From Anastrepha obliqua (lineage: Eukaryota > Arthropoda > Insecta > Diptera > Tephritidae), in NCBI RefSeq assembly GCF_027943255.1, contig NC_072893.1, positions 126,975,784-127,039,783 of the forward strand: a DNA stretch of 64,000 nucleotides, written 5' to 3'. Shown here piece by piece: positions 1-11,870 of this stretch (positions within the stretch are counted from its first letter, which is position 1; each line of letters opens with the position of its first letter). The position numbers were made by a program, and so were the translations under genes. The notes under the pieces were generated by a model that was not told the DNA's origin, ran no database searches, and worked only from the letters and a program-made list of their open reading frames with translations.

Positions 1-73
1 CTGTCCTTCGTTTGAGGCAGGGACCTCTAACGAAATGCACTTGAAAGTTTAAACTCGTTTTTTTTTTTAACTA

Positions 74-1342
74 TCAGGTCAGTCTATAAGTTCGTGCGTA
101 TTTTAAAGGTGGTTTTAAAATTAACAAAAAAGATGTTTAAAGTATTTATTAATCAATAATATATTTTCCTTCATTATTTAAAATGTCTTCCCAACGTTCA
201 GGCAAATTTTTAATTTTGTGCTCAAAAAATTGTTTGTCCTTGGAGCCAAAATATGCTTCGATATCCCTTTTTTTGTAGTTCTTGTTACTCATATGGCATT
301 GAGGTCCACGGAAAAGATGATAATCACAAGTGCAATATCCGGAGAGTATGGTGAATGCGGCATTAGCTCCCATCCGAGCTCGTTCAGCTAGCCTACTGTT
401 TGCCTTGCGGTCTAAGGTTTGGCGTTGTCGTGGTGAAACAAAACTTTGCGTCTATTTGCTAAAGACGGTCGATTTTTTGTTAAGTACCTCATTCGGGTTT
501 GATAGCTGATGGGGAATAATAATCAGCAGTTATCGTCTGGTTTGGTTCCAGAAGTTCATAATAAGCAATACCGACCATATCCCACCAAATATACAGGAGA
601 ATCTTCTGGGGGTGAAGGCCATCTCTAGGGGTCGGTTCTGGTCTTTCATCTTTATCTAACCATTGCGAACGTTTGCAAACAGGATTATTGTAAAGGACCC
701 ATTTTTCATCACCAGTAACGATACGGTTCAAAAAACTTTCATTTTCGAGCCGTTGCAGCGGCTGAGAACACACATTCACTCTCTGCTGAAGGTTGGCGAC
801 GGAAAGTTTATGCGGAACCCAATTTTCCAGCTTTGAAACCTTTCCCAACTGAACCAGGTGCCTGTGAACTGTTCTATGCGATGAATTGAACCTATGAGCT
901 AGCATATCAACTGCAAAATTTGGCTCAACTTCCACGAGTTCGAGCAAGGCCTCACAGTTAAAGACTTCAGGAGGACCAACGCGCGGGGCATCCTCCGCGT
1001 CGCAGTTACCACTTCGGAATTTTGAAAACCACTTTTGCGCGGTCCTTACCCTCACGGTATCCTCTCCGTGAACAGTGTTTATTTCTACAGCAGCAGTTGT
1101 TGCATTTTTACCACTTTTATAAAAAAAATACTAAATATGCCTCTTGTACGCGTTCGAAGATTCCATTTAATATTTTAACAACACGTCCTTCTATCCGCGA
1201 TTAAAATCACTTGTTAAATGTACAATATATCAAAAAAAATATAAATGGTTCCGTAATATTCCCCGAATAATTTTTTGTATGCAAAAATCGTACAACAGTG
1301 AAGTTATGGGTAAAATACGCACGAACTTATGGACTGACCTGA
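74..1342 (-). mobile_element. Near full-length degenerate mariner transposon
   Basis: The ends form a 32-bp terminal inverted repeat (74-105 and 1311-1342) starting TCAGGTCAGT, with one mismatch at position 12. A TA dinucleotide flanks each side (72-73 and 1343-1344), the target duplication expected of mariner. The 1269-bp length is close to the usual 1.3 kb of the family. The only gene inside is a broken transposase read on the minus strand. I infer one old insertion by cut-and-paste transposition, since inactivated by point mutations and small deletions. The subfamily was not assigned; the inverted-repeat sequence would settle it by database search. Confidence 0.95.
149..1166 (-). pseudogene. 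Mariner transposase pseudogene (DD34D type)
   Basis: A DDE transposase that would cut and paste mariner DNA in the nucleus. The likely ancestral start is the ATG at 1166-1164, in frame with the long open segment. Codon 12 (1133-1131) is a TAG stop; after it the frame stays open to 489. Visible landmarks are KSGKNATTAAVEIN and the helix-turn-helix region, WFSKFRSGN, a TGDEKW block carrying the first catalytic Asp (codon 710-708), and the WWD/YYELL block. The frame is then lost through a deletion of roughly 20 codons. HHDNAKP with the second Asp (429-427) and DYHLF with the third (325-323) lie in different frames; they are 104 nt apart where 105 is expected, so one base is missing. The end reads LPERWEDIL near 190. 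All three catalytic Asp codons survive, but stops and frameshifts make the gene dead. Confidence 0.92.
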
Positions 1343-1647
1343 TACCTTTTTCCGCACAGCTTTTTTTTTTAATTTTCGAAAGTGTTATTTTTGATATTTT
1401 TATTAAAACATTTTATAAACATAATTAAAGTAAAAAGCGCATAAAGAAACGGTTTAAATTGCAAAATTTTTCGAAACTCAAAAATCTGGCGCAACAGATT
1501 ATAACTGCAACTTTTTTTTATAAGATTTTATTTTTACTTTTAGCAGATCCATCAACATTTTGAAGGAGAAATGATGCAGACCGTGGAGCACCTCTTTTCC
1601 ATAGTACTCTCGATCGCGTGATTTTGTATATATTAATCTTTGGGGGG
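1343..1647. other. Gene-free AT-rich spacer
   Basis: Between the mariner end and the first SINE copy I see only AT-rich sequence with T and A homopolymers. No coding remnant or repeat unit is recognisable. Confidence 0.7.
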
Positions 1648-1970
1648 TCCCGTAGCCGAATGGGTTGGTGCGTAACTACCAATCGGATTTCAGAGTGAGA
1701 ACATAGGTTTGAATCTCGGTGAAAGAGCAAAATGAAGAAAACAGTTTTTTTCTAATAGCGGTCGCCCCTCGGCAGGCAATGGCAAACCTCAGAGTGTATT
1801 TCTGCCATGAAAAAGCTTCTCATAAAAATATCTGCGGTTCGGAGTCGGCTTGAAACTGTAGGTCCCTTCATTTGTGGAACAACATCAAGACGCACGCCAC
1901 AAATAGAGGGAGGAGCTCGGCCAAACACGCAAAAAGGGAGTACGCGCCAATTATATACATATGTATATAT
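1648..1970 (+). repeat. tRNA-derived SINE, full-length copy
   Basis: The copy opens with a tRNA-like head holding an A-box match (TAGCCGAATGGG, 1653-1664) and a B-box match (GGTTTGAATCT, 1706-1716), the internal promoter of RNA polymerase III. The body contains landmarks shared with the other copies: GGCAGGCAATGGCAAACC, GTGTATTTCTGCCATG, CTCATAAAAATATCTGC, TTTGTGGAACAACATCAAGA and GGAGCTCGGCCAAACAC. It ends GCGCCAATTATA in a TA-rich tail. Open frames across it, on both strands, are chance. Transposition would need proteins from a partner LINE, which cannot be identified here. Confidence 0.85.
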
Positions 1971-4497
1971 TTTTTTTTGTAAAGGAAAATTAAAATAATT
2001 TGTTTTATAAAGTCTAAGTACTAGAAACAATGTATACATTTTTTTTATATTTATTTCTATTGTTATCCCTTCTAAAAGCAGTTTTATTTTAGCGCATTTT
2101 TGGCGTTGCTGGGCGTATGTAACCCCTTAATTATCTCGTCGCCTGTCGGCAAACCTGCTATTAAAACTGGTTAGATTTGGTTAGGTTATGGTGGTAGTCG
2201 GTCTGCATGACCAACGCACTCAGGCCTTACAGGTCTTTTGTGATGCCACTGTGCGACACGGGAACCCCATTTTTTTTTGTTGGCTCTTATGAAGTGCAGA
2301 AGCAACGATAAATCCGCGGTAGAGGAATTCGAGTTGTGGAATAATGCCCTCTAAAACCTACTGCCACTCGATTTAGTACGAGTTATAGAAAATTCGAATT
2401 TTAGAATTTTGAGTTATGGATGTTTGGCTATAGTTCCATCTATGCAAGCGAGTTCTTCTAACATATTTTATTTTTAATTATGCTTATTTTTTGTAGTATA
2501 TTTTTAGACATTTGTGTTAAAAAATCATCATCTGCAAAGCATGACATTTCCTCTCTTCTCAATGTGCGCGGACGTGCTTCAACTTCTTTCTTAATTCCAA
2601 AAGTATTTGGTAAAGGATTTAATGAGCTCTTATTACATGATGAAAATATTAAAAATTAGTTTTGCTTGCATACTTTCAGAAGGTGCATACATACGTATTA
2701 ATTTTCTTCTCTAAAATTTTCACTTATGACTTTTTCATCCCTATTTATTCACTAGCCAGTAATTTTTTAAAAGAGTTTACTATTCATATTGTACAGTTTT
2801 AGGCTCCACGAACCTCCGATTCTTCAGTTCATTGAACATCACGCTGTTCTTCTTTTACAGCTATGAGATGTAAAATTTCTTTTTAAGACTGATTTTTGTG
2901 TAAAGTGATATAAAAAAAGTATACCTTTTCCTGATATCTTCTTGCTTGTGTCCTCTTTAAATATCTACTTTAATTCCTGTACTTACCGATACCAAATAAA
3001 AGGAAAATCGCTATTATCTAAAAGTGATACTCGACAGTGTTCAGACATTTCAACTGCTTTAAATGACCCACTCAGCCTTCAGCTGCTATATATTTATTTA
3101 TAAAGCATTTTTTAAGGTGCTTCAACTTTATAAACGCTCAAGCAAATCATATACTAAGTATAGTTGCACTTATGTTATTTTTATTCTTTCTTCTGTTCTC
3201 AACTCTCGCTGATTGGTGGTTGTATATTTTCCCACGATGATGCTCGGCAACAATCCACATAATTCAATTTCAATTTCCTGAGTATTACTTTAAATTTCCG
3301 CTGGACACACACACACACACATTCCAATACAGACACATAGAGTGGATTATGTGTGTAGGTATATGCAGGATAATAGTGTTGCACTGATTCCGGCAGCTGT
3401 TGTCCATTCATTCAACCATTCGTTCACTCGTCCGTCTCATCCACTCGTCCGCGCGTCGGTTCGGCTCCCCGTCTGTTAGTCTAGCGGAGCTTAGTGTGTC
3501 AATGTCAGCGATGGACAGCGAAACAAATGGTGGTTGTATGCGAATGAGTGGATTGTGTGGTTAAGGAATTAAAAAGATATCTAAAAGATAGCCAGAGAGA
3601 GTAAAGTGAAATATAAAAAAATTGCTGCAAAAGAAAAAAAATGAATACGAGTAACAATGGCTTAGTTTAGTTGACTTGGGATGTTGAACTGCGTTGAGGA
3701 GCTCAGCAAAGCAAGATATGTTAGCAACGCAAGTAAAATGAATCATCGAATGTAATCTGAAAAAAACCGCATCAGTTATGTTAAACTAAAGAGTATCAAG
3801 AGTGAATCAATAGAAGTAGAAATATGTACGGATTCAAGTGTGATAACTAAGAGAGTCAGGCACAGGAAATATGATTTTGGAAATCTGCACAAAATTTTCT
3901 TGTATACTGACGGACTATTTCAAAGCCTTCATTAGAGCATCTAACCATCAGAAAACGGACAACGGTAGACTAACTTAGCAAACAAGTAACTTGCTGGGAC
4001 TTGAGTTGAGCAAAAAAGAAAAGGGAACCAGAAACATGAAAATAGAAGAGCTTACGAAATTGAAATCGCACTCATTCCATACTCATGCCAATTCTTGCAC
4101 TTTAGAACAGCAGCGTAAAACTTGGATGGATACAGAAAGCGGATGTGATCAGGTTCAAAATGTGAGTGAAGTGGTATGCAAAGAGGAAAGGATGTTGGTC
4201 GGTTAAAGAAGATCAAAACTAAATTTTGCTAGGAGTGAATGGTTACCAACAAGAGAAGTTAGTTCAAAGAAGCAATTAGAAGCAACACAGACAAGCTATC
4301 CGAAACGTATTTTATGGTATGCTGACCTGCAGGTTAAATCTTCTAAAGATTGCCCGATTCGCAAAGTATATACGGACTAAAACTACCCCCACCACTCTTT
4401 TTTGTCAGTTCCCCGTGAAACCCACTTTGAAGGCTTTCCTTCGCAGGGCAGGCAAATTAACTGCTTGCTACGTCACTGGCGTGCTCGATCATCCAGG
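1971..4497. other. Gene-free region with (CA)n and a GC-richer patch
   Basis: No protein remnant is recognised. Around 2165-2275 there is a higher-complexity block containing GGTTAGGTTATGGTGGTAGT that may be an old dispersed-repeat piece, but only one copy is present here. A short (AC)n tract lies at 3305-3321. A GC-richer patch at 3410-3500 has repeated CACTCGTCCG words. The rest is AT-rich. Confidence 0.6.
3305..3321. repeat. (AC)n microsatellite
   Basis: About eight and a half uninterrupted AC dinucleotides. A similar short (AC)7 tract lies near 9747-9760. Confidence 0.9.
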
Positions 4498-4961
4498 CTA
4501 TGGCAAGACCGCTGGAGAAACGAAACATGCGGCAGATGAACGGCTAAGCTAATACAAGACGTCGCTACATGGTTAAGTAGGAACTTCAGTGAAGTAAATT
4601 TTTGTACAACCCAAATGCTTTCCATAAATACCTGTTGAAAATGGGGAAATGCGAACACCTCGCATGCATATACGGGGTCCCAGCCGAAGATGACACCGAG
4701 CACACCTTTTTCCAATGCATGCGTTGCGAACAAGAACATCGAACATTAGATAATGTAGTCGGTTAAATAACCACCGAAATTGTAATCGACAAGATACTAA
4801 GCAGCGAAGAAACGCGGGAAAACTCGGAGGGGTTTCGCGGAAAAAAAATTCCGGATGAAAAAGTGGGAATTGGACGCAATCACACAAGCCTAGATATTGC
4901 AAACAGGCAAATGGAACGTCACTCTGAAGTAATGCGAAAGCGGTTCCAGGGTGAGCGATAG
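4498..4961 (+). pseudogene. R1-like non-LTR retrotransposon ORF2 tail, broken
   Basis: This is the C-terminal end of the endonuclease/reverse-transcriptase protein of an R1-type non-LTR element. The first frame, from the TGG at 4501, reads WQDRW, then LIQDVATWLSRNFSEVNF, the conserved tail after the RT domain. It carries a TGA at 4537-4539 and closes at 4636-4638. A second frame from 4620 continues with FHKYLLKMGKCEHLACIYG, a Cys/His cluster ending DTEHTFFQC, which is the degenerate zinc-knuckle of these proteins. A TAA sits at 4764-4766, and the frame then runs through KILSSEE to a TAG at 4959-4961. I see no RT catalytic block upstream, as expected from 5' truncation. R1 clade is my assignment from the lack of RNase H and the tail motifs. 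The long antisense frame (4573-5001) is a shadow. Confidence 0.78.
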
Positions 4962-7080
4962 GTGAGGAAGATTGTAATTGTTTGCGTACTGGGACCAGCA
5001 CTGACTACGAATTATCTTTAGTCAGAAACTCGATTACGAGTTATTATTGGATGCTGACTCATAGTTACCACTGCCAGTGAAATGAAGGTATGTAAATGAA
5101 AATCGGTCATTAATTTCCGCTACGACTTCTTAGTAGTAATCCAAGTAATCAAGACTCTGAAATAAGTTGCGGACGATAAGGCCATGCGATCCGTAGAGTA
5201 AGGCAATTTATGCAACTGCGTTTAAGCAAAATTGAAGCCAACCACAATAGGCAATTATCGGACTTCACGTGCCTACCTACCAAACGCATATGAGCTTTTT
5301 TCGCAGACTATCATGGCTAGCAAGGTGAACCAATGCACGATGTGTCCATCACACAAACATCTCAAATTTGTCAACAGAAGCGACAAAACCGCAAGAGACC
5401 GAGAATGCATTGCGGGAATGCTGCTAGCGGATGCGCAGAAGGACAACGAGAAAAGGAGCTAGGAAATTGCTAGTCCTTGGTTTGTAAATTTGCTGTGCAC
5501 CAAAATAATAGAAGGCGAGCAATTGCTCTGATGAGGACACAAGACATAAATTGAGCTGAAGGAAGCCGCATGCTGTGCAAACAAAAAAAAAAAAAACAAG
5601 AAACGAATGAACAAAATAGACGCGGTAACCGCTAGTCTGACAAAGCAGTTAACTTACAATGCGCTTTAATCACCACTCCCTCAGCTATATGAAATGCCGC
5701 AATAAGTCAACAAGTTTCTGGCCGCCAATTTGCTCAATGAAAACTTCATAACGACATACAAAATGCGGTCTCAAGTTGGCGCACTTCATAACGCGTTTGC
5801 TTTGTTGCAAGTAGTTGCAAGCCGTTGGGTCATAGCCGACAAGTAGATGGCCTGTATATTAGTTGCTTGCAGTATGCTTGACAAACAGCAATGCGCCTGA
5901 AACTATGTAATATGAAGACTTTTGTCTAGCGCGCTGACGAATGGAAAATGAGAGTGAGAAAGTGAACATCAGTGTGAGTTGAGGAACTCTGCTGGGACGC
6001 CGTCAGTTGTTATTAGATAATTAACATGACAGCCGTAGAGTTGTTTCGCGCAATAGCTTCAAGTAAAATGATGTGAAAATGCTGTGCATTCTTATAAGTT
6101 GTGTTGTATTGACAGGCGTAGAAGGCAAATGCGTTGAGCGAGACGCTCTTAAAGGCTCTCGGCATCTTGGCGTTAAATTGAGCTGTGCTGTCTTTTACTA
6201 GATGCCTATTGTTGTGCCGGCTGCAAGTGCTGCTGCGGGCAATGATGTTTGCTGACAGCTGTCAATTAGGTTATCAAATTAAAATGCCAACCGGAACATT
6301 GAATATCAGCTCAAATGACAGAGCCACAAATTTAATTAAAAGCTGACACAGTAGAGAAAGAAGCGGGGTATGGCAAAGAAATTGAAGATATGCTGAGACT
6401 AGTTACCCTTGAATCTATTAGGAAAGAATTGCGAAAAGTGTAAGCTGTGAAAGTGCAAGTTAAAGCTCTCGCCAGTACTTTAAATATATTACGAAAGTGC
6501 TTACATTTAATTTACTCAAAAATATTCTAATAAATTTTATTTTCCTTATTAAAAACGTCACACGTTCTGACAATTAGCGCTTTGTCGTAGAATTCACTTT
6601 GTCCCAATAATATCCGACCCATATATGCAGATACCATCAACTCTGAATAGCTTGGGATTACATTCAAACATATCAACTACACATACAAACACAAATGAAT
6701 TCAATTTGATCATTGCACATAATTTATGCATAATTTCGTTTGCTAAACTAATTAGTTGCTGATATTTGACTGTTGCTCATTTGCCAGTCCAAATATTGAG
6801 CATAATTATGGGCAAATGCCAGCTACTCATATTTCATGCACGTGGCCCTTGCTCAGTTGTGAATATTTCTAAAATTACTCTGATGATTAAATGTCTAAAT
6901 AATGGTTTTAGATTACTCGTGCACAAGTTTGTAAATTATGAGCTTATTTAAAAAATAGAAAGGTGTATTGTTGGGTGCTAAAGGCAGGCTGGGGGTAGTG
7001 GGCGGCATAATTTGCTGCGTTGTGCAATTTAAGGCAACTATTTAAGTAGTACCATACAAATTAATGCTTTTGAATAATCT
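4962..7080. other. Gene-free region
   Basis: AT-rich unique-looking DNA. Short open frames (for example 5232-5462 and 6766-6951) have no recognisable motif or supporting signal. A poly-A run lies near 5584-5597. No repeat structure was recognised. Confidence 0.6.
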
Positions 7081-7660
7081 GAGGCAAATTTATTTGCAAA
7101 ACTTTTGCATACACTTAGGCGCATAAACTGTGTATTCCGGGCACCTATTGAAATAACGTTGGAAAGTAGTAAATAACAGTGAGTAACACTGCTGCTGTTT
7201 AAAAACTTTGTTTTTATTTTAGTTGCCAAGTGCTGCATACTCGTAGGCGTATCGCAATTTTGATACTGCAAACAAATTTACGATTTTTAATATTCTTTTT
7301 GGCGCAATAAAAATAAGTGTAGGGCACAGCACGCATGCATACATTTGCGATAAATTACGCTTAAGCAAGTTTGCATACTTTTGGGCGCACATACTAATTT
7401 CCAACAAGTTTACTTTTAAGCTCTTGAGCATTTTCAAGTTGATGTCGTGTATCGTGTAAGATGTGCAATTAAATTGATACCAAAAAAGGTTGTATACTTT
7501 CTGGCGCACAAGCTATCCTAAGTCAATATTGACACATAAATAAGCAAACACTAAACCGCTTCAATTTAATATTACATTTCCCCCATTATGTACTCTATAC
7601 CCGGTTAAAATCTTCACTATTTGCACAACATTGCATACTTCAAGGCGCATGCAAATTAGT
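7081..7660. repeat. Degenerate ~130-bp tandem array with a conserved core
   Basis: A core close to GCATACTTNNDGGCGCAT occurs at about 7108, 7235, 7373, 7492 and 7633, intervals of 127, 138, 119 and 141 bp. Sequence between the cores is far more diverged. A sixth copy of the core is isolated at about 27744 (GCATACTTCGAGGCGCAT). The regular spacing points to an old tandem array. The open frames on the minus strand here are not supported as genes. Confidence 0.6.
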
Positions 7661-8344
7661 TTTCCTCTTCCCACTGTAGCAACCAAACTTAATATTCAGC
7701 ATCAAAGCTGAAGTTGAAAATATTATCCAAATTAAGCAATAGATATTTGCTGCTTCACATATTTCTGCAACATTAAGGGAATGCGTAGTGCAAAATGGAA
7801 TATATTGTTGAAACATAATACACAAACATTTTCGCAATAGCTATGCACAGGAGCAGGTAAGAAGGTTATGCTAGAGGGGAAAACATTCGATAGCTGAGAT
7901 GTGTTATTGAATATCGTTTTAATAAGTTTTTATAAGGTTACAACTGTTGGCAATGGTGTGGCGATATGTGCCAACAGAGCAGTAGAGAGGCAACGTGGCA
8001 AAATAAAGCTATTAAATAATAGCAAGGATTGTGTTCTATAGAATAAATAGTAAAGTTCAATTAGTTATAAAAAGTATGCGCAGAAATAAGAGATGAAATT
8101 TGGCAACATTGCATCGTAGTATGAAAAAGCTAAGCTAGAAATAATAGCAACTACATATTTTCAGCGCTCAAATTTACGAACTAAGACAAACTAAACATTA
8201 GGGCAAAAAGTTTACCTTTTAAATGTTAATAGTGTGTTTACATAAAGAGTATCAGTAACCAACCTAAAAACGTGTACCCGACTAAGAGAGCTGAGCCTGC
8301 CTCTTGATCTTGATAACGCACCTGATTCCAAACTAAAGTGAAAA

Positions 8345-8625
8345 GTTAAAGCTACGAATTAAATTTAAATGTTCTAAAAATTGGAAAGAGTATTTACGCA
8401 AATAGAAAACATAAAACCATGATTTAAGTTTAGAAAATGGTCTGAAAATTGGCAACAGTGTTTACCTATATGGAAAAGTTAAAGCTATGATTTAAATTAA
8501 ATTGTGAACGGCATTTACGTAGATGAAAAATGTAAAGCTATGATTTAAATTGAAAAAATGCTCTGAAAATGGGCAACAGTGTATACTTGGATGCAAATTT
8601 TAAAGCTATGATTTAAATTTAAAAA
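8345..8625. repeat. Degenerate ~65-bp tandem array
   Basis: The landmark AAAGCTATGATTTAAAT and variants begins at about 8348, 8412, 8481, 8534 and 8602, so roughly 53-69 bp apart. Several units also contain GGCAACAGTGT followed by a TAC. The same GGCAACA word recurs nearby (about 8103, 8984 and 10361), so related fragments extend beyond the clear array. Confidence 0.6.
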
Positions 8626-11079
8626 GTTTTTCAGATTAGCCTGTACCTATTGATACCACATACCGCAATAAATTTAAACGAAATCTTCACGAAAATATAC
8701 CTTAAAAATATATATAAAATAATAAAACTAAAAATTTGCTAAGGCAAGGATTTAATTCTTGACTCAGTTTGGCAATGTATATATCTCTGCAAAATTTGGC
8801 AATAGGTTTACTTCCGAAGTACGAATTAATGCAACATAATATACATTGACACATTTACAATTTATGGAAAATTTTTGTAAAGTGAAACCAGGAGTGCTGG
8901 GTAAGCATTAAATTGGCAGAATAAAAATGTCGGTGTGAGGGCAGCAAATGCACATCTTCTTATGGATATATTTACAAATGAAGTTTGGCAACAGTGCGCT
9001 GTGCTCGAAAGTGCATTAAGAAATATTGGAATAGATATCTGCCCTGCAAGAGTATCAGTGGTGGACGGAAATCCGTAAGGAAATTATTATGCAAAACAAG
9101 AGTCACAAGCAGCAAGCGAAAAGGGAGCATATCAGTGAACCAAGAAAATAACAAAGAAGCGTTGCTGGTAAGAATAATGAAAGTCGTATTTATAAAGGGA
9201 TTTGATAGTGAAGGCAGGTGCGCGCAAAAACAAATTGTGTACCGATGGCAGGAAAGCATGTTGCATTGAGGTACGTCTAAAGTATAGATGTACGAGTAGC
9301 TACACCATCTATCAGAACTTTGACCGCAAGGTGTGCGCGCGAGACAAAACTAATTTCCTTTCTATTTAGGTAACAAAAACGTGACTAAATATGTTCGACT
9401 TTTTCCATATGTGTAGATAAAAAACTGCCTCAAATCGATTTTACAAAGGCAGACACCAGCAGGCAATAAATTCTCTAAAATGTGCTTTCAATCACAGCTG
9501 AAGTGTTAATTCTATTTTATTTTGCATTTTTCGTAAAATATGTGTTGAATATAGCGCGTTGCCTTGTGTTGCAACCAACTACAGTTTTAGAATACCTCAA
9601 TACACTTCAGTGCTTGCCACATGCCACATTTGTTTGCTTTCCTATGCTAGCCAAGCGTACGTGGCTTGTTGCATGCAACACAAATCACTTTGTAAATTAC
9701 CATTCATGCTACAAGCTAAGTGCAGTTAGGTCAAGCAAAACATAAACCACACACACACACAAACACGCACACGCATAAATAAGCAGCAACAAAGTTTTGC
9801 CACGGTAAACATTCAACACTTAATTTGCCACATGTTGCCATTTACGCGCTATTATGAACACATAAATTGTGGTGTGTTTATTATTAAGAGATGCGTGTCC
9901 TAGGTAGGAAATGCTGCTGTTGGGAAATATTCAAAACTCAGTTTCACAATGAACAGTGAGTAGTGAGAAAAATACGTATTGTCTTTGTTTTTTAAAGACG
10001 TTCTAGTCGCAATAAATCATATATCGCGGCTACTCTAAGCGAGTTTGTGCAAGAACATACATTGTGCATATCGACAATAATGTGGCTGCTGTGGTCAGGA
10101 GTATAAAACTCAATTCAGTCACAACGATGATGTACTAGTCACCGACATCAAGAGATCACTCAGGAGTACATATTTATGTCTGGAAATTTTGCCGGCAACC
10201 TTAACACTTCACGTCCAAGTATATATGGCCTATCATCAGAGAATTTGGCGCAGATCACTCGATCTTATTCATTCAACATTTATCTCAAAAATAAAAGAAG
10301 AATAACCATTTATTGTGCTACCGCTGTTCAATTTGGGGCTATAACGTTCAAGGAAATTGGCAACAGTATAAAAGTATAAAGCGCGAAGAATTTGCTCTAC
10401 CAATATAAAAGAGTTAAAATTTATAAAACGGAGTCTTCGAGCCCTTAGGTATATAAATAAAGCAAGAGTATTAAAAACGGCAACACCGCTTAACCAGAGC
10501 GCTTACTATTGGTGGGCTATGGAGTTAAAAACCGGATAAAAGTTTTCTTTTTATTCTATATACTAACCGTTACGATTTTACTCTGCACGAAACTTTCGTA
10601 TACATTTTGCTCTTTAAAAAAACGGTCTCAGTTTAATTGAGTGTGCTAAACATCTCGTCAAATTGAGAAATATAAATAAAATAATAACTGAAACTTTCTC
10701 AACACAGCACCACAGAACCACATAGCGGACCACAATGAACTCATAGGTAATTTCCGGCTCCCTTTTTGGAAAAGGATTAGCACGTACTAAATCATTAAGC
10801 ATAATAGGTATATAAAGGTCGAAGGAAATTTGCTGTTCTTAATTTTATTTTAGTTTAAAATTAAATGCTTCTTTAAACCAGTCATAAGAATATTATTTAG
10901 AATTATCCTTGAATATACAACAAGGACTTAAGTTAGTGTAAGTGTCGGTAGCTGCCACTCTCCATGAGGGAGTGGCTCACTTGGACCTGGAAGCCCATTG
11001 TGATATCATTAGTTTGGACTCATGCTTCCCCCTCTAATTTCCTATGTGGTAAAATTAGTTCGTCTCACTAATAAGTGAT
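8626..11079. other. Gene-free region
   Basis: AT-rich DNA with scattered GGCAACA words related to the neighbouring arrays and a short (AC)n near 9750. Overlapping open frames at 8972-9269 on both strands start at non-ATG codons or lack any motif. The frame at 10176-10379 starts with ATG but has no recognisable domain. From about 10925 the sequence may be the 3' end of the minus-strand retroelement described next. Confidence 0.55.
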
Positions 11080-11870
11080 GGAAGTTAAAGAGACTAAAGA
11101 TGGCTGTAGATTAAAGTCTGTCAGATATCCAAAGGAGTAATAGTTTAGACAGAGATTTCACGATCTGGCAAGAACGGGAAAGTAGCAGTGAAAGTGTTCA
11201 ATATTATCGACATCCTACTGGTTCTTGCAACTTCGACAGAAGTCATTAGAGGGAAACCCCAAATCTTTCCCTTGTGTTCTCATTAAGCAGTGCCGATAAT
11301 GATGCCAATTACTGTACTAATGGATCATCAGTTGAGATTGGTGAGATTAGTTCTGTTCTCATGCATCTTATACCAGACCGCTCTAGTTTGGACACCTATT
11401 AAATGGGCTACGTGGTCCATCTAATCTAATCCAGAGCTTGCTTGAAGATAAAAAAATGCCCACATACCGGCCAGGGCTGAAAGATTTATGATCAATTCAA
11501 CTCTTAGCCAACTCATTTGCGATGCAATTTCCGAGAATGTCTCGGTGTCCTGCAACTCTGACAGCATTCATGGCGCACAGCTTATGTGGCACATTTAGAA
11601 TACCTCTGGATATAATTGCTACTTTCGGGAGAGTTTTATTGGACTGCAGAAATTTAATGGTTGCTTAACTATCAGAGTAAAAAGTGATCGCTACTGGTAC
11701 TCTCGATGAGTCCTCGACCCACTATGCAGCTCTTTTACTGTCTGTCTTGAAATACACTGCATTGGCTGGAGAGCCATAGAATTAAGTTCAGCTGCAGTAC
11801 TTCTGAGTGAATGCCACTGACGCTTATTTGGCTTTGAGCCATCAGTGAAAATAGCCAGTTACCCTGGCCA
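11080..11870 (-). pseudogene. Non-LTR retrotransposon RNase H and zinc-knuckle remnant
   Basis: Read on the minus strand, this is the 3' part of a non-LTR ORF2 with an RNase H domain, as in I and related clades. FTDGSKPNK with the first catalytic Asp lies at 11841-11843. After frameshifts, FYSDS with another catalytic Asp follows at 11671-11673, with a TAA directly after it. Then comes VAGHRDILGNCIANELAKS, the GH..I.GN..AN-type block at the end of the domain. Further on, FPSNDFCRSCKN and NIEHFHC form the Cys/His cluster near the C terminus. Several stops and frame changes are needed, so it is dead. No RT domain is seen at the 5' side, consistent with 5' truncation. Confidence 0.72.

Noticed and set aside
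4573..5001. 142-codon minus-strand frame
   Set aside because: It is antisense to the R1-like ORF2 tail, whose plus-strand reading shows the real protein ancestry.
10101..10379. TATAAAA (10102) near TCAGTC (10117), followed by a 67-codon ATG frame
   Set aside because: The spacing is only about 15 bases instead of about 30, and the frame has no domain.
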